Source: JBCDBL01 sp039183635 (lineage in GTDB: Bacteria > Pseudomonadota > Alphaproteobacteria > Caulobacterales > Parvularculaceae). From it: 61,833 bases of DNA. The first letter of the stretch is position 1; the number at the start of each line of letters is the position of its first letter. The notes under the pieces were generated by a model. It saw nothing but the letters and a program-made list of their open reading frames with translations, had not been told where the DNA came from and did no database searches. The position numbers and the translations under genes are program-made. The stretch is taken from assembly GCA_039183635.1 (NCBI GenBank), contig JBCDBL010000005.1, positions 1 to 61,833 on the forward strand. Reading direction: 5' to 3'. Below, piece after piece: positions 43,991 to 51,622 of this stretch.

Positions 43991-44966
43991 TAGCAAGCCC
44001 CATATCATCAAGTATTTCTGCAAACTGTTCGGGACGCACTGTCGATGCGCTTTGTAGGGAGACGATTTTGTTACATAGCGTCTCAGCAGTAAAAGCTGGA
44101 TTAGCGCCGCGCTCATGCGCTTTTCGCATAACAAGCTCACAGTTTTTAAGAATCGTCGCTGATGATTTAAGCCACGTCATATCATTGATAATGAGGCGCA
44201 GCTGTTCTTTATCGATCGATGAACCTTCAACGGCAAGATCCGCGGAAAGACCCTGGGTTACGAATGTAATTGCTTCCTCCAGTTTTTCACCGGGTAATCG
44301 TTTGCTGAGATCCGCCAGCGTTGCATTGAGATTCTGATAGTCCTTGATGTTCTCACGGTAGGCGTTGCGCAATGTCTGGTGATCGCCAAGTCCTGTGTCG
44401 GAGTATTGGTTCGTCACCTCACCGATATTTAGGGCCGCCCGTATGTCCACGCCGTGTTCCGACGCTGTTAATTGTTCCAACGCAGCTGTTGCAGCCTTTG
44501 TGTCTTCAAATGATGCATTTTGCTGTTTTAGCGCTTCACCATAGGCTTTGAGTAAGGCGTATTGATGTGCTGGCTCTTCAAAGTGTTGTCTGGCGCGTTC
44601 TCGCAGTTGTTGCGGATCGCCTTCTTTATGTTCCAGTAGCGCTCTGATGGCTTGCTCTAGTTTATTCTTATCGAGGTCGCCGAGCTTTGATAAAAGCTCG
44701 CCGACTTCCGCCAGCTCCATTAGCTTTTCCAGCCTCTCGGTCATACTTCCGGATTGGACATTGCGTTTGTCGGCTTCTTTTTTGCTTTTTTCACTTAGTT
44801 TTGAATGTGTTGTCAGCTCTTCGCTGGCGTCTTGCGCTAACGACGTTAGATTTATGGTTTTAACTTCACGACCTTGATAGGCGCCGCTTGAAGCTTTTTC
44901 ACCTTGCGTCTGTCCGGATTCATCAAATCCAGTTGTTGGTCCGATGGAATCTATCTGTATACCCAT
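43977..44966 (-). CDS. sctW: SctW, T3SS gatekeeper (YopN part)
   Basis: 329 residues from the ATG at 44966 (GGA at suitable distance; an upstream TTG at 45008 lacks support). The N-terminus is Ser/Gly-rich like a secretion signal. The HrpJ/YopN-like helical domains follow (LMELAEVGELLSKLG, ARQHFEEPAHQYALLKAYGE, GLGDHQTLRNAYRENIKDYQ, RLIINDMTWLKSSATILKNC). The last 40 residues resemble the first helices of TyeA. The frame ends CTT TGA, the same bases as the RF2 +1 frameshift site. A +1 slip there would join it to the TyeA frame and give one protein of about 391 residues, the size of fused gatekeepers such as InvE or MxiC. Confidence 0.82.
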   Translation of the reverse strand: MGIQIDSIGPTTGFDESGQTQGEKASSGAYQGREVKTINLTSLAQDASEELTTHSKLSEKSKKEADKRNVQSGSMTERLEKLMELAEVGELLSKLGDLDKNKLEQAIRALLEHKEGDPQQLRERARQHFEEPAHQYALLKAYGEALKQQNASFEDTKAATAALEQLTASEHGVDIRAALNIGEVTNQYSDTGLGDHQTLRNAYRENIKDYQNLNATLADLSKRLPGEKLEEAITFVTQGLSADLAVEGSSIDKEQLRLIINDMTWLKSSATILKNCELVMRKAHERGANPAFTAETLCNKIVSLQSASTVRPEQFAEILDDMGLANDQL

Positions 44967-45188
44967 CACAAATATCCATATGCTTGTACTGCGTAATTCC
45001 TTATACAAATCTAAATTGGTGAATATCTTATGAAATATGAGTAAATTGTAGGTTTGAGACTATGGTGCAACGATGTTTATCGCCCTACTAACCAATTCAG
45101 TTTAGAAATCTAGAAATGGGGAGTGCATTTACGAGACAGCCTACAGAAATGGAAGTGGAAAGGGCGCAAATACAAAATTGAGGATAAA
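44967..45188. promoter_or_regulatory. divergent region between sctW and the STAS gene
   Basis: About 220 bases lie between two divergent operons: sctW-tyeA-sycN-sctXYV on the minus strand and STAS-sctN onward on the plus strand. It must contain both promoters. It is AT-rich around 45000-45060. No consensus activator site could be assigned by eye. Confidence 0.45.
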
Positions 45189-45533
45189 ATGAAAATCGAG
45201 CATTTACAAAAAAACAGTGTAGAAGTTCTTACGGTTTCTGGGCGGATTGATGCTACAACGTCTCCGGACTTTGAGGGGCGGCTCATTGAGGTTGCTTCTG
45301 CTGCTGAGACTGGCATCGTTCTTGATTTTGAGCAGATCGATTATGTCAGCAGCGCCGGTCTGCGCGTATTGCTTGTCGGGGTGCGCGCCTTAGAAGGCTC
45401 CTCGCATACGCTTGTCGTTGCGCGGCCATCCGATAATGTCAAAGAAGTCATTACATTGACGGGATTTCATAAGCTTTTGACAATTTGCGATTCGATGGAT
45501 GAAGCATTTGAGGCGGTTCAGGGGCGAAAATAA
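45189..45533 (+). CDS. STAS-domain anti-anti-sigma-type protein
   Basis: 114 residues from the ATG at 45189 (AGGA upstream; a GTG at 45123 gives only a basic extension). Single STAS domain of the SpoIIAA/RsbV/BtrV type: VLTVSGRIDATTSPDFEGRL, GIVLDFEQIDYVSSAGLRVL with the phosphorylatable Ser in the SSAGL motif, and the C-terminal HKLLTICDSMDEAFEAV. Such proteins act in partner-switching with a Ser kinase and a PP2C phosphatase; BtrV does this for Bordetella T3SS. Neither partner is in the window. It is the first gene of the sctN operon, 5 bases before sctN, so a link to T3SS control is likely. Confidence 0.88.
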   Translation: MKIEHLQKNSVEVLTVSGRIDATTSPDFEGRLIEVASAAETGIVLDFEQIDYVSSAGLRVLLVGVRALEGSSHTLVVARPSDNVKEVITLTGFHKLLTICDSMDEAFEAVQGRK

Positions 45534-45538
45534 AGCAC

Positions 45539-46879
45539 ATGGCGGCCGCTCAACCAGAACTACGCTTTATGACGGAGCAGCTTGAGACGGCAGTCAAGGG
45601 CGCAAATCTTCTCAGTATACGTGGTCGTGTATTACGTGTTACCGGGACAATCATCGAAGCCATGGCGCCTAGTGCTCAAGTGGGGGAGCTGTGCATCTTG
45701 CGCGGACCTTCGCCGGGATTTGAGCTATTGGCTGAGGTGGTCGGTTTTGCCGGTCGCGTGGCTTTGCTGACGCCTATGGGAGAAATGCAGGGCGTTTCAT
45801 CCCATACAGAGGTTATTCCTACCGGTAAGCCGCATATGGTTGGCGTTGGCATGAAGTTGATTGGTCGCGTCCTCGACGGTATGGGCGATCCACTTGATGC
45901 CGATGAAAAGGGACCGCTTGAAATTGAGACATATTACTCTGTTTACAATGACAGTCCCGATCCCATGTCCCGCAAGATCATTGATAAGCCCATGCCGATG
46001 GGCTTGCGTGTTTTGGATGGTTTGCTGACGGTTGGGGAAGGTCAGCGTTTAGGTATCTTTGCGGCTGCAGGCGGTGGGAAGAGCACCTTGCTTTCTACTC
46101 TTGTTCGCGGTGCTGACGTTGATGTCACCATATTGTGCCTTGTCGGCGAGCGCGGTCGAGAGGTGCGCGAGTTTCTGGAACATGATCTTGGCCCTGAGGG
46201 AGCAGCAAAATCGGTTCTCGTTATCGCAACTTCAGACCGGCCATCTATGGAGCGCGCTAAAGCTTGTTATGTGGCGACCGCCGTAGCGGAATATATGCGC
46301 GACCAGGGAATGCGCGTATTACTCCTCATGGATTCGGTTACCCGCTTCGCGCGCGCCTTACGCGAAATCGGGCTTGCTGCGGGCGAGCCGCCCACGCGGC
46401 GTGGATTCCCGCCCTCTGTGTTTGCAACGTTGCCCCGACTGATGGAACGGGTCGGCCAGTCGGATAAAGGTTTTATCACGGCGCTATATACGGTGCTGGT
46501 GGAAGGCGACGACATGACGGAGCCCGTTGCGGATGAGACCCGCAGTATTCTTGACGGACATATTATTCTGTCACGCAAACTTGCTGCTGAAAGTCATTAC
46601 CCGGCAATTGACGTGATGGCCAGCGTTAGTCGTGTGATGAACGCAATCGTGCCGAAGGAGCATACGGAAGCTGCTCAGAAAATCCGTAAGCTAATGGCAA
46701 AATACCAGGAAGTCGAATTGCTGGTGAAAATTGGCGAATATAAGCAGGGCGCTGATCCCGAAGCAGATGAAGCGATTGCGAAAATGCCAGAGATAAAAAA
46801 ATATCTGCAACAGGGGTTGGGGGAAAAATCAACTTATGATGAAGCGATCCAAAAACTCGAAAGCATCAGTGTTAGTTAA
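45539..46879 (+). CDS. sctN: SctN, T3SS ATPase
   Basis: 446-residue hexameric ATPase of the YscN/FliI family that releases chaperones and unfolds substrates. Walker A is FAAAGGGKSTLL and Walker B is RVLLLMDSVTRFARALREIG. The family signature is EPPTRRGFPPSVFATLPRLM. The N-terminal beta-domain includes GELCILRGP and LLAEVVGFAGRVALLTPMGE. The C-terminus has KIRKLMAKYQEVELLVKIGEY and ends before sctO. Length is typical. It directly follows the STAS gene and precedes sctO by 20 bases. Confidence 0.95.
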   Translation: MAAAQPELRFMTEQLETAVKGANLLSIRGRVLRVTGTIIEAMAPSAQVGELCILRGPSPGFELLAEVVGFAGRVALLTPMGEMQGVSSHTEVIPTGKPHMVGVGMKLIGRVLDGMGDPLDADEKGPLEIETYYSVYNDSPDPMSRKIIDKPMPMGLRVLDGLLTVGEGQRLGIFAAAGGGKSTLLSTLVRGADVDVTILCLVGERGREVREFLEHDLGPEGAAKSVLVIATSDRPSMERAKACYVATAVAEYMRDQGMRVLLLMDSVTRFARALREIGLAAGEPPTRRGFPPSVFATLPRLMERVGQSDKGFITALYTVLVEGDDMTEPVADETRSILDGHIILSRKLAAESHYPAIDVMASVSRVMNAIVPKEHTEAAQKIRKLMAKYQEVELLVKIGEYKQGADPEADEAIAKMPEIKKYLQQGLGEKSTYDEAIQKLESISVS

Positions 46880-46899
46880 TAAGTATAAAGATAGTTTCT

Positions 46900-47388
46900 A
46901 TGTTTGCAGATTTATTGAGAATAAAAAAATTTCGTGAAGACGCCGCCTGTCGCGCCGTCAAGGTCGCCGAAGTGCGCCTTGTTGAGCGGCTCAAATCCGT
47001 TCGTGACGCCGAAGAGGCGTTCGAGACCCATCACACCTTCCGTATAACGGAAGAAGCGCGCCTGTTTCAGGAGATCAAAGGCGAACCCGTCCATATTTCG
47101 GATCTTGATAAGATGAAACAGGCTGTCGGTCTGTTGCGCGACGATGAATTGCGCCTGAAAGAAAAAATTGAAGAAGAACAAAAGACCGTCCCGCCTGCGC
47201 AAGAGGCGCTTAAAGGGGCAAAAGACGATCATTCCAAGGCGATGACGGCGACGGAAAAATTCAGACAGTTCGTCGAAATGCAAAAGGAAATCGAAAAGAA
47301 AGAAGCCGCGTTTCAAGAAGATGCGGAAGCTGAGGAAGTTGTTGAATCTATTCTTGGCGCACGCGCCGCAATGGGAGCACGAGCATGA
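46900..47388 (+). CDS. sctO: SctO, T3SS stalk protein (YscO family)
   Basis: 162 residues, almost all in two long charged coiled-coil helices (ACRAVKVAEVRLVERLKSVR, RLKEKIEEEQKTVPPAQEAL, FVEMQKEIEKKEAAFQEDAE), as in YscO/FliJ. It acts as a central stalk between SctN and SctV. Its position after sctN is conserved. The stop overlaps the next start (ATGA). YscO family members share little sequence, so the call rests on position, length and coiled-coil content. Confidence 0.82.
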   Translation: MFADLLRIKKFREDAACRAVKVAEVRLVERLKSVRDAEEAFETHHTFRITEEARLFQEIKGEPVHISDLDKMKQAVGLLRDDELRLKEKIEEEQKTVPPAQEALKGAKDDHSKAMTATEKFRQFVEMQKEIEKKEAAFQEDAEAEEVVESILGARAAMGARA

Positions 47389-47876
47389 GCAACAGTATCG
47401 GAAACAATATGCCGGGCGGCGTTCAAAGCCCCGAGGCGGGCCAGACGCCAGCAGGCTCAGCGCAACCTCAGGACGCTTCGTCTGAAGACGCCGATCACTT
47501 CGCCAACTTGATGGCGTCAGGTGGCTCCCAGAGTAATGTCGCCGGTGCGTCCGGACAGACGCCTGGCCAGGACATTATGGAGCAGCTCCAGCAGTTGTTC
47601 AATCAGCAGCAGACGGCTGGTCAACTGCCAGACCTCAGTTCACTGCCGGCTCTCGTCGGGGGGCCTGCACAACCCGGATCCACTGGACCAGCGCCTGGTG
47701 AGGACATTATGGAGCTTCTCCAGCAGTTGTCTGACCAACAGCAGGCGGCTGGCGCCGCTGGGCCTGCGCAGCCCGGGTCTAACGGACCGGCGCCGGGTCA
47801 GAATCCGACCGAGTATCTGGAGCAGTTGTTCCAGCAACAACAGGCTGCTCAAGCTCAAAACGGCGGTGATGAATGA
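47385..47876 (+). CDS. repeat protein between sctO and sctP (163 aa)
   Basis: Not recognised as a standard T3SS component. Low-complexity protein rich in Gln, Pro, Gly and Ala. The start (MSNSIGNNMPGG, SSEDADHFANLMASGG) resembles the start of the following SctP (MSGIEGNNAAGG, SSAEADQFSSSLKPAAG), suggesting duplication of the SctP N-terminus. The rest holds three copies of a module of the type PG-x-DIMEQLQQLFNQQQ. Stop and start overlap with both neighbours (ATGA on each side), so it is translated as part of the machine operon. It could be a secreted ruler-like or cap-like accessory protein. Confidence 0.7.
   Translation: MSNSIGNNMPGGVQSPEAGQTPAGSAQPQDASSEDADHFANLMASGGSQSNVAGASGQTPGQDIMEQLQQLFNQQQTAGQLPDLSSLPALVGGPAQPGSTGPAPGEDIMELLQQLSDQQQAAGAAGPAQPGSNGPAPGQNPTEYLEQLFQQQQAAQAQNGGDE
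47559..47861 (+). repeat. three Gln/Pro-rich coding repeats
   Basis: Units begin near 47559, 47691 and 47790 (periods 132 and 99 bp). They encode TPGQDIMEQLQQLFNQQQ, APGEDIMELLQQLSDQQQ and APGQNPTEYLEQLFQQQQ. The linkers between them are Pro/Gly-rich (GPAQPGSTGP, GPAQPGSNGP). The DNA copies are very similar, for example GGACATTATGGAGC occurs twice, indicating recent expansion. Confidence 0.8.
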
Positions 47877-48721
47877 GCGGGATAGAAGGAAATAACGCCG
47901 CAGGCGGATCTCAAACCACTGAGTCGGAACCAGCGGCGGCGAAGCCGGCGCAGCGCCGTGCTGTGTCGTCTGCAGAAGCCGATCAGTTTTCAAGCTCGTT
48001 GAAACCAGCCGCGGGTGCTCCGGCCCAATCCGGACAAACGGGTCAGCCTACGCCTGCGAACTCATCCGCAACTGGAACAGGCGCGCTGCCCGGAGGGTCT
48101 GCTCAACCGGGACAAGGGGCCCAACCAGGACCAGCCGGCCAAGCTGCGCCCACTCAAACCTCAACACTTGGTGCAGGCGCGCAGCCTGGCGCTCTAACGC
48201 TGCCGGGACAAACTGCAGCCGGGCCTGCGCAACTTCAGTCTTTAGGCCAAAATAAAGATGGAGGCGACAGCGGTCTTGTTAATCAGCTGTCGACAAGCGG
48301 GATGGCGGCTGCGCAATTGGCCGGCGGCGCTGCGGAAACTGTAGCGGCCACGCCGGCTCCGCGTGAGTCCCTTGGCGACCTCGCGGACAAGCTTGCGAAC
48401 AGAATTCTCGCATCCAAGCCGGACTCTGGCGGGGCCGAAGTTCGCATTGAGCTTAGCATGAACAAGCTGCAAGGCGCCGTCATCACTATGCGTCAGGATG
48501 CAAACGGATTGAGCGTTATCTTTGATGCGCCGTCGCCTGAAGTGGCGGCCCGCCTTGCAGAGACGCGCGGCGATCTTGTCCAGAGGCTTCAACATGCAAC
48601 CGGTGAGAACGTATCCGTCGATATAAACGAGCATGATGCAGATCGTGACGGGCAGCCGGAAGACGGCCGTTCGCGCAACCAATATGAGGCAGAGGCGGAA
48701 GAAGAGGGCGACGATGCTTGA
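47873..48721 (+). CDS. sctP: SctP, needle-length ruler and substrate-switch protein
   Basis: 282 residues. The first about 160 are Pro/Gly/Gln/Ala-rich and unstructured, the ruler part (AQPGQGAQPGPAGQAAPTQT). The C-terminal about 100 form the FliK/YscP-type switch domain (AEVRIELSMNKLQGAVITMR, LSVIFDAPSPEVAARLAETR, LVQRLQHATGENVSVDI), followed by an acidic tail. The family sets needle length and triggers the SctU specificity switch. The start overlaps the 163-aa gene (ATGA), and the stop overlaps sctQ by 8 bases. It is shorter than YscP (about 515 residues in some strains), consistent with a shorter needle, though that is inference. Confidence 0.82.
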   Translation: MSGIEGNNAAGGSQTTESEPAAAKPAQRRAVSSAEADQFSSSLKPAAGAPAQSGQTGQPTPANSSATGTGALPGGSAQPGQGAQPGPAGQAAPTQTSTLGAGAQPGALTLPGQTAAGPAQLQSLGQNKDGGDSGLVNQLSTSGMAAAQLAGGAAETVAATPAPRESLGDLADKLANRILASKPDSGGAEVRIELSMNKLQGAVITMRQDANGLSVIFDAPSPEVAARLAETRGDLVQRLQHATGENVSVDINEHDADRDGQPEDGRSRNQYEAEAEEEGDDA

Positions 48722-49484
48722 ACCTTCAGAAGCTTTTGAACGCGCCGTCTTTTCTCGTGTCGCGCCGCAAGCGATCGCGCTTGGCAATAGCCTTTTGTCG
48801 CGTGAGACAGGTTTTAGCGCAACGATTATGAATGAAGAGCGCCGCTTTGCACTTTCAATGCCGACGGCGGCGTTAGATGCGTCTGAGCTTGTCTTGCGTT
48901 GCAAGATCGGCGATTGCGACATGATGATCGCAGTAAGTGATGATCAGCTCCATGACTTATTACCGAAACTTGCCGCAGATATTAGAATTCGTGAGCTGCC
49001 GGACACGCTTATTATGGCTGTCGTAGAAACGGCTTTGCGTCCTGTTCTGGCCGGTTTTGCTGCTTTCCTCAATCTGCCGTTTGCATTGGAAAGACGAGAA
49101 GGCAATACGCCTACAGACTGGATTTCTCTTATAATACATGAAGTCATAAGTGATAATTTAACACCAATCGCCATGTTATATGCTTGCCCTTTCAGTCTGG
49201 GTGCAGTGATGCGTGCGCTTACCGCCGCTCCGAGCGTCAATGCCTGGAACGAGGCGGAAAACGTTCCAGTTAAAATTGAAGCACGCTTTTGGCGCACAGC
49301 TTTAACGGCAGGCGATCTTGCCGATCTTAGTTGCGGCGACGTTGTGCTCTTGCCTGAAGATTATCCGCCTGACCAGGTTTCGCTCATCGCCAGCGATATG
49401 AAAGCGCTTTTAGGGACAGGAAGGCGTGATGGGTCCACTGTCACGTTCGAGGAATTGAAAGGAAACAACGATGGCCGAGAGTGA
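48714..49484 (+). CDS. sctQ: SctQ N-terminal part (C-ring/pod protein)
   Basis: 256 residues from the ATG at 48714 (GAGGG upstream), overlapping the sctP stop by 8 bases. It corresponds to the N-terminal and middle part of YscQ (AIALGNSLLSRETGF, IMAVVETALRPVLAGFAAFL, FWRTALTAGDLADLSCGDVV with LLPEDYPPDQ). There is no room for the second SpoA domain, which is encoded by the next gene. This split resembles HrcQA/HrcQB of Pseudomonas syringae. The stop overlaps the next start by 14 bases. Confidence 0.8.
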   Translation: MLEPSEAFERAVFSRVAPQAIALGNSLLSRETGFSATIMNEERRFALSMPTAALDASELVLRCKIGDCDMMIAVSDDQLHDLLPKLAADIRIRELPDTLIMAVVETALRPVLAGFAAFLNLPFALERREGNTPTDWISLIIHEVISDNLTPIAMLYACPFSLGAVMRALTAAPSVNAWNEAENVPVKIEARFWRTALTAGDLADLSCGDVVLLPEDYPPDQVSLIASDMKALLGTGRRDGSTVTFEELKGNNDGRE

Positions 49485-49917
49485 AGTTGAATCTCCTGAA
49501 GCGCAAACACCGGACGAGGAACCGGACATGGATGACGCTAAGCCGGAAGGGGAGCTTTCTGACAACGAAGATGATGCGGACGAGTATGAAGACGAAACCG
49601 AGGAAGAAGACGGTGATGGCGACGTCTGTTTAGAGGGGGAAAAGGATTTTAGTGCGGAAGATGCTGTTCAGAGCTCCGGCTGTGTTGACACAGATGAACT
49701 GAACATCAACGTTGACTTCAATCTAGGCCATGGAATGGTGCGGATTGCAGATCTTCGTACGCTTGCGCCAGGCTACATTTTCAAACTTGAAGAAAAGCCG
49801 GGGGCTGAAGTTGCGATCATTGCAGGCGGGCAGGAAATCGGGCGCGGCGAAATCGTTCAAATTGCGGAACGTCTTGGGGTTCGGATTGTAAGTCTGAAGG
49901 GAAGCTCCCATGCCTAA
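49471..49917 (+). CDS. SctQ C-terminal part, SpoA domain (HrcQB-like)
   Basis: 148 residues. The first about 75 are extremely acidic (DDADEYEDETEEEDGDGDV). The C-terminal about 75 are a SpoA/SPOA domain with LNINVDFNLGHGMVRIADLR, LAPGYIFKLEEKPGAEVAII and GRGEIVQIAERLGVRIVSL. This is the C-terminal domain normally fused to SctQ, or made from an internal start in YscQ. It should dimerise and bind the SctQ N-part and SctL. It overlaps sctQ-N by 14 bases and sctR by 8 bases. Confidence 0.85.
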   Translation: MAESEVESPEAQTPDEEPDMDDAKPEGELSDNEDDADEYEDETEEEDGDGDVCLEGEKDFSAEDAVQSSGCVDTDELNINVDFNLGHGMVRIADLRTLAPGYIFKLEEKPGAEVAIIAGGQEIGRGEIVQIAERLGVRIVSLKGSSHA

Positions 49918-50560
49918 TCTTCCAGACCCGGTGGTGCTCATTGGCGTTGTCGGGGCCGTTGGCGTTCTTCCCTTTATCGTTGTGATGGGGACGTCCTTTG
50001 TAAAGCTGGTGATTGTGTTCTCGCTCATTCGTCAGGCGTTGGGCGTACAGCAAATTCCGCCCAACATGGTTCTGAACGGCATGGCGTTGATCCTCACGGT
50101 TTTTATCATGGCGCCTGTTGGAACCGTAGTCTTTGACGAATTTCAGCAAATTAATCCGGCTGAACTTGACGCCGCGGCGCTGGCGCAATTGACTGAAGCA
50201 GCAAGCCAGCCGTTTCGAGACTTTCTGGCGCAGCACGCCTCGTCCACGGCAAAAGGTTTTTTTGTGGATATGGCCCGCCAGGTATGGCCGCCAGAGATGC
50301 GCGACAGTGCGAATGAAGACAATTACCTTATTCTTATTCCTTCTTTCATGTTGAGTGAGCTAAATTCTGCTTTTCAGATTGGTTTTCTCCTTTATCTGCC
50401 TTTTATCGCCATTGATTTAATCATATCGAATATACTTTTGGCGATGGGTATGATGATGGTTTCTCCAATGACGATTTCGCTGCCATTTAAACTGCTTCTA
50501 TTTGTGTTCTTGAATGGCTGGACACAAATTATTCAAGGCCTCATTCTGACATATCAGTGA
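49910..50560 (+). CDS. sctR: SctR, T3SS export apparatus protein
   Basis: 216 residues, FliP/YscR family. Conserved signatures are VVMGTSFVKLVIVFSLIRQA, LGVQQIPPNMVLNGMALILT and SFMLSELNSAFQIGFLLYLP with FIAIDLIISNILLAMGM near the end. Four hydrophobic segments surround a periplasmic loop. It forms the core of the SctRST export complex. The start overlaps the previous gene by 8 bases, and sctS follows 10 bases later. Confidence 0.95.
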   Translation: MPNLPDPVVLIGVVGAVGVLPFIVVMGTSFVKLVIVFSLIRQALGVQQIPPNMVLNGMALILTVFIMAPVGTVVFDEFQQINPAELDAAALAQLTEAASQPFRDFLAQHASSTAKGFFVDMARQVWPPEMRDSANEDNYLILIPSFMLSELNSAFQIGFLLYLPFIAIDLIISNILLAMGMMMVSPMTISLPFKLLLFVFLNGWTQIIQGLILTYQ

Positions 50561-50570
50561 AGGGCGCGCC

Positions 50571-50840
50571 ATGGACGCAAACGCACTCATAAGCTACGCC
50601 AGCCAAATGCTCTTACTGGTGCTTTATCTGTCGATGCCGCCGATTATTGCAGCTGCTGGAGTCGGCACGCTTGTTGCGTTGTTTCAAGCGCTAACGCAGC
50701 TTCAGGAACAGACGTTGTCCTTTGCTATTAAGCTCATTGTCGTGATCATTGTTATTTTTGCGACGGCCCAATGGCTTGGGGGTGAGCTCTATAATTATTC
50801 AGACCTTGTCTTTAAGAGTATCGCCCAAGTTAAAAACTGA
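50571..50840 (+). CDS. sctS: SctS, T3SS export apparatus protein
   Basis: 89 residues with two transmembrane helices (LLLVLYLSMPPIIAAAGVGT and IKLIVVIIVIFATAQWLGGE) joined by the conserved loop ALTQLQEQTLSFAIK. FliQ/YscS family. The stop overlaps the sctT start (TGATG). Length and order are canonical. Confidence 0.95.
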   Translation: MDANALISYASQMLLLVLYLSMPPIIAAAGVGTLVALFQALTQLQEQTLSFAIKLIVVIIVIFATAQWLGGELYNYSDLVFKSIAQVKN

Positions 50841-51622
50841 TGGACGTATCGGACCTCATAACCGACTTCATCATCTTCACTTTGGGATTGCCACGCGTGC
50901 TGGGGATGTTCGCCATGATCCCTATCTTTGGACGCCAGGCGCTGCCTGGCAGTGCGCGCAATGCAGTCGCTGTTGCTTTTACACTCTTTATGTATCCAGT
51001 TTACAGCGTTGGTCTTGATATTGCTTTACTTTCAAGCATCAGCTTATTGGGTATTATTATAAAAGAAGCAGTAATAGGTATGCTGATGGGGTTTGCTATA
51101 GGAACAATTTTCTGGGGTGTGCAGTCTATGGGCTTTGTTATCGACAATCAGCGCGGCGCCACCATGGCGAGCTCGATTGATCCGATGACCGGAACGCAGA
51201 CGTCGCCTCTCGGCATTTTCATGATGCAGGTACTGACGGTATTCTTCTATATTAGCGGTGGCGTCTTTTTTATGTTGCGCGCTTTCTATAACAGTTATCT
51301 GGCTTTCCCGGTCGCAACCTTTTATCCGAACTTGACAATGGAAGGGGCGCTCCATTTTCTTTCCCTCATGGACAGTATTCTCGCTTTAGCGATATTGCTC
51401 GCCGCCCCGGCTCTGATTGCAATGTTCCTTTCTGAATTTGCTCTAGGACTGGTGAGCCGTTTTGCGCCGCAACTGAATGTTTTCTTCCTGTCGATGCCGG
51501 TTAAAAGCGCCGTCGGCATGCTTCTTCTTATGCTGTCACTTGTTTATGTCTCAAGCGTTTGGATGAGCTTTTTTGAAGATATGCCAGGTCATATCTGGGT
51601 ATTGCAGGATTTGCTGCAATGA
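50840..51622 (+). CDS. sctT: SctT, T3SS export apparatus protein
   Basis: 260 residues with about six to eight hydrophobic segments. FliR/YscT family, with GLPRVLGMFAMIPIFGRQAL near the start, KEAVIGMLMGFAIGTIFWGV, the conserved IDNQRGATMASSIDPMTGTQ, and FALGLVSRFAPQLNVFFLSM with PVKSAVGMLL. It completes the SctRST gate. It overlaps sctS and sctU by one and four bases respectively. Confidence 0.94.
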   Translation: MDVSDLITDFIIFTLGLPRVLGMFAMIPIFGRQALPGSARNAVAVAFTLFMYPVYSVGLDIALLSSISLLGIIIKEAVIGMLMGFAIGTIFWGVQSMGFVIDNQRGATMASSIDPMTGTQTSPLGIFMMQVLTVFFYISGGVFFMLRAFYNSYLAFPVATFYPNLTMEGALHFLSLMDSILALAILLAAPALIAMFLSEFALGLVSRFAPQLNVFFLSMPVKSAVGMLLLMLSLVYVSSVWMSFFEDMPGHIWVLQDLLQ

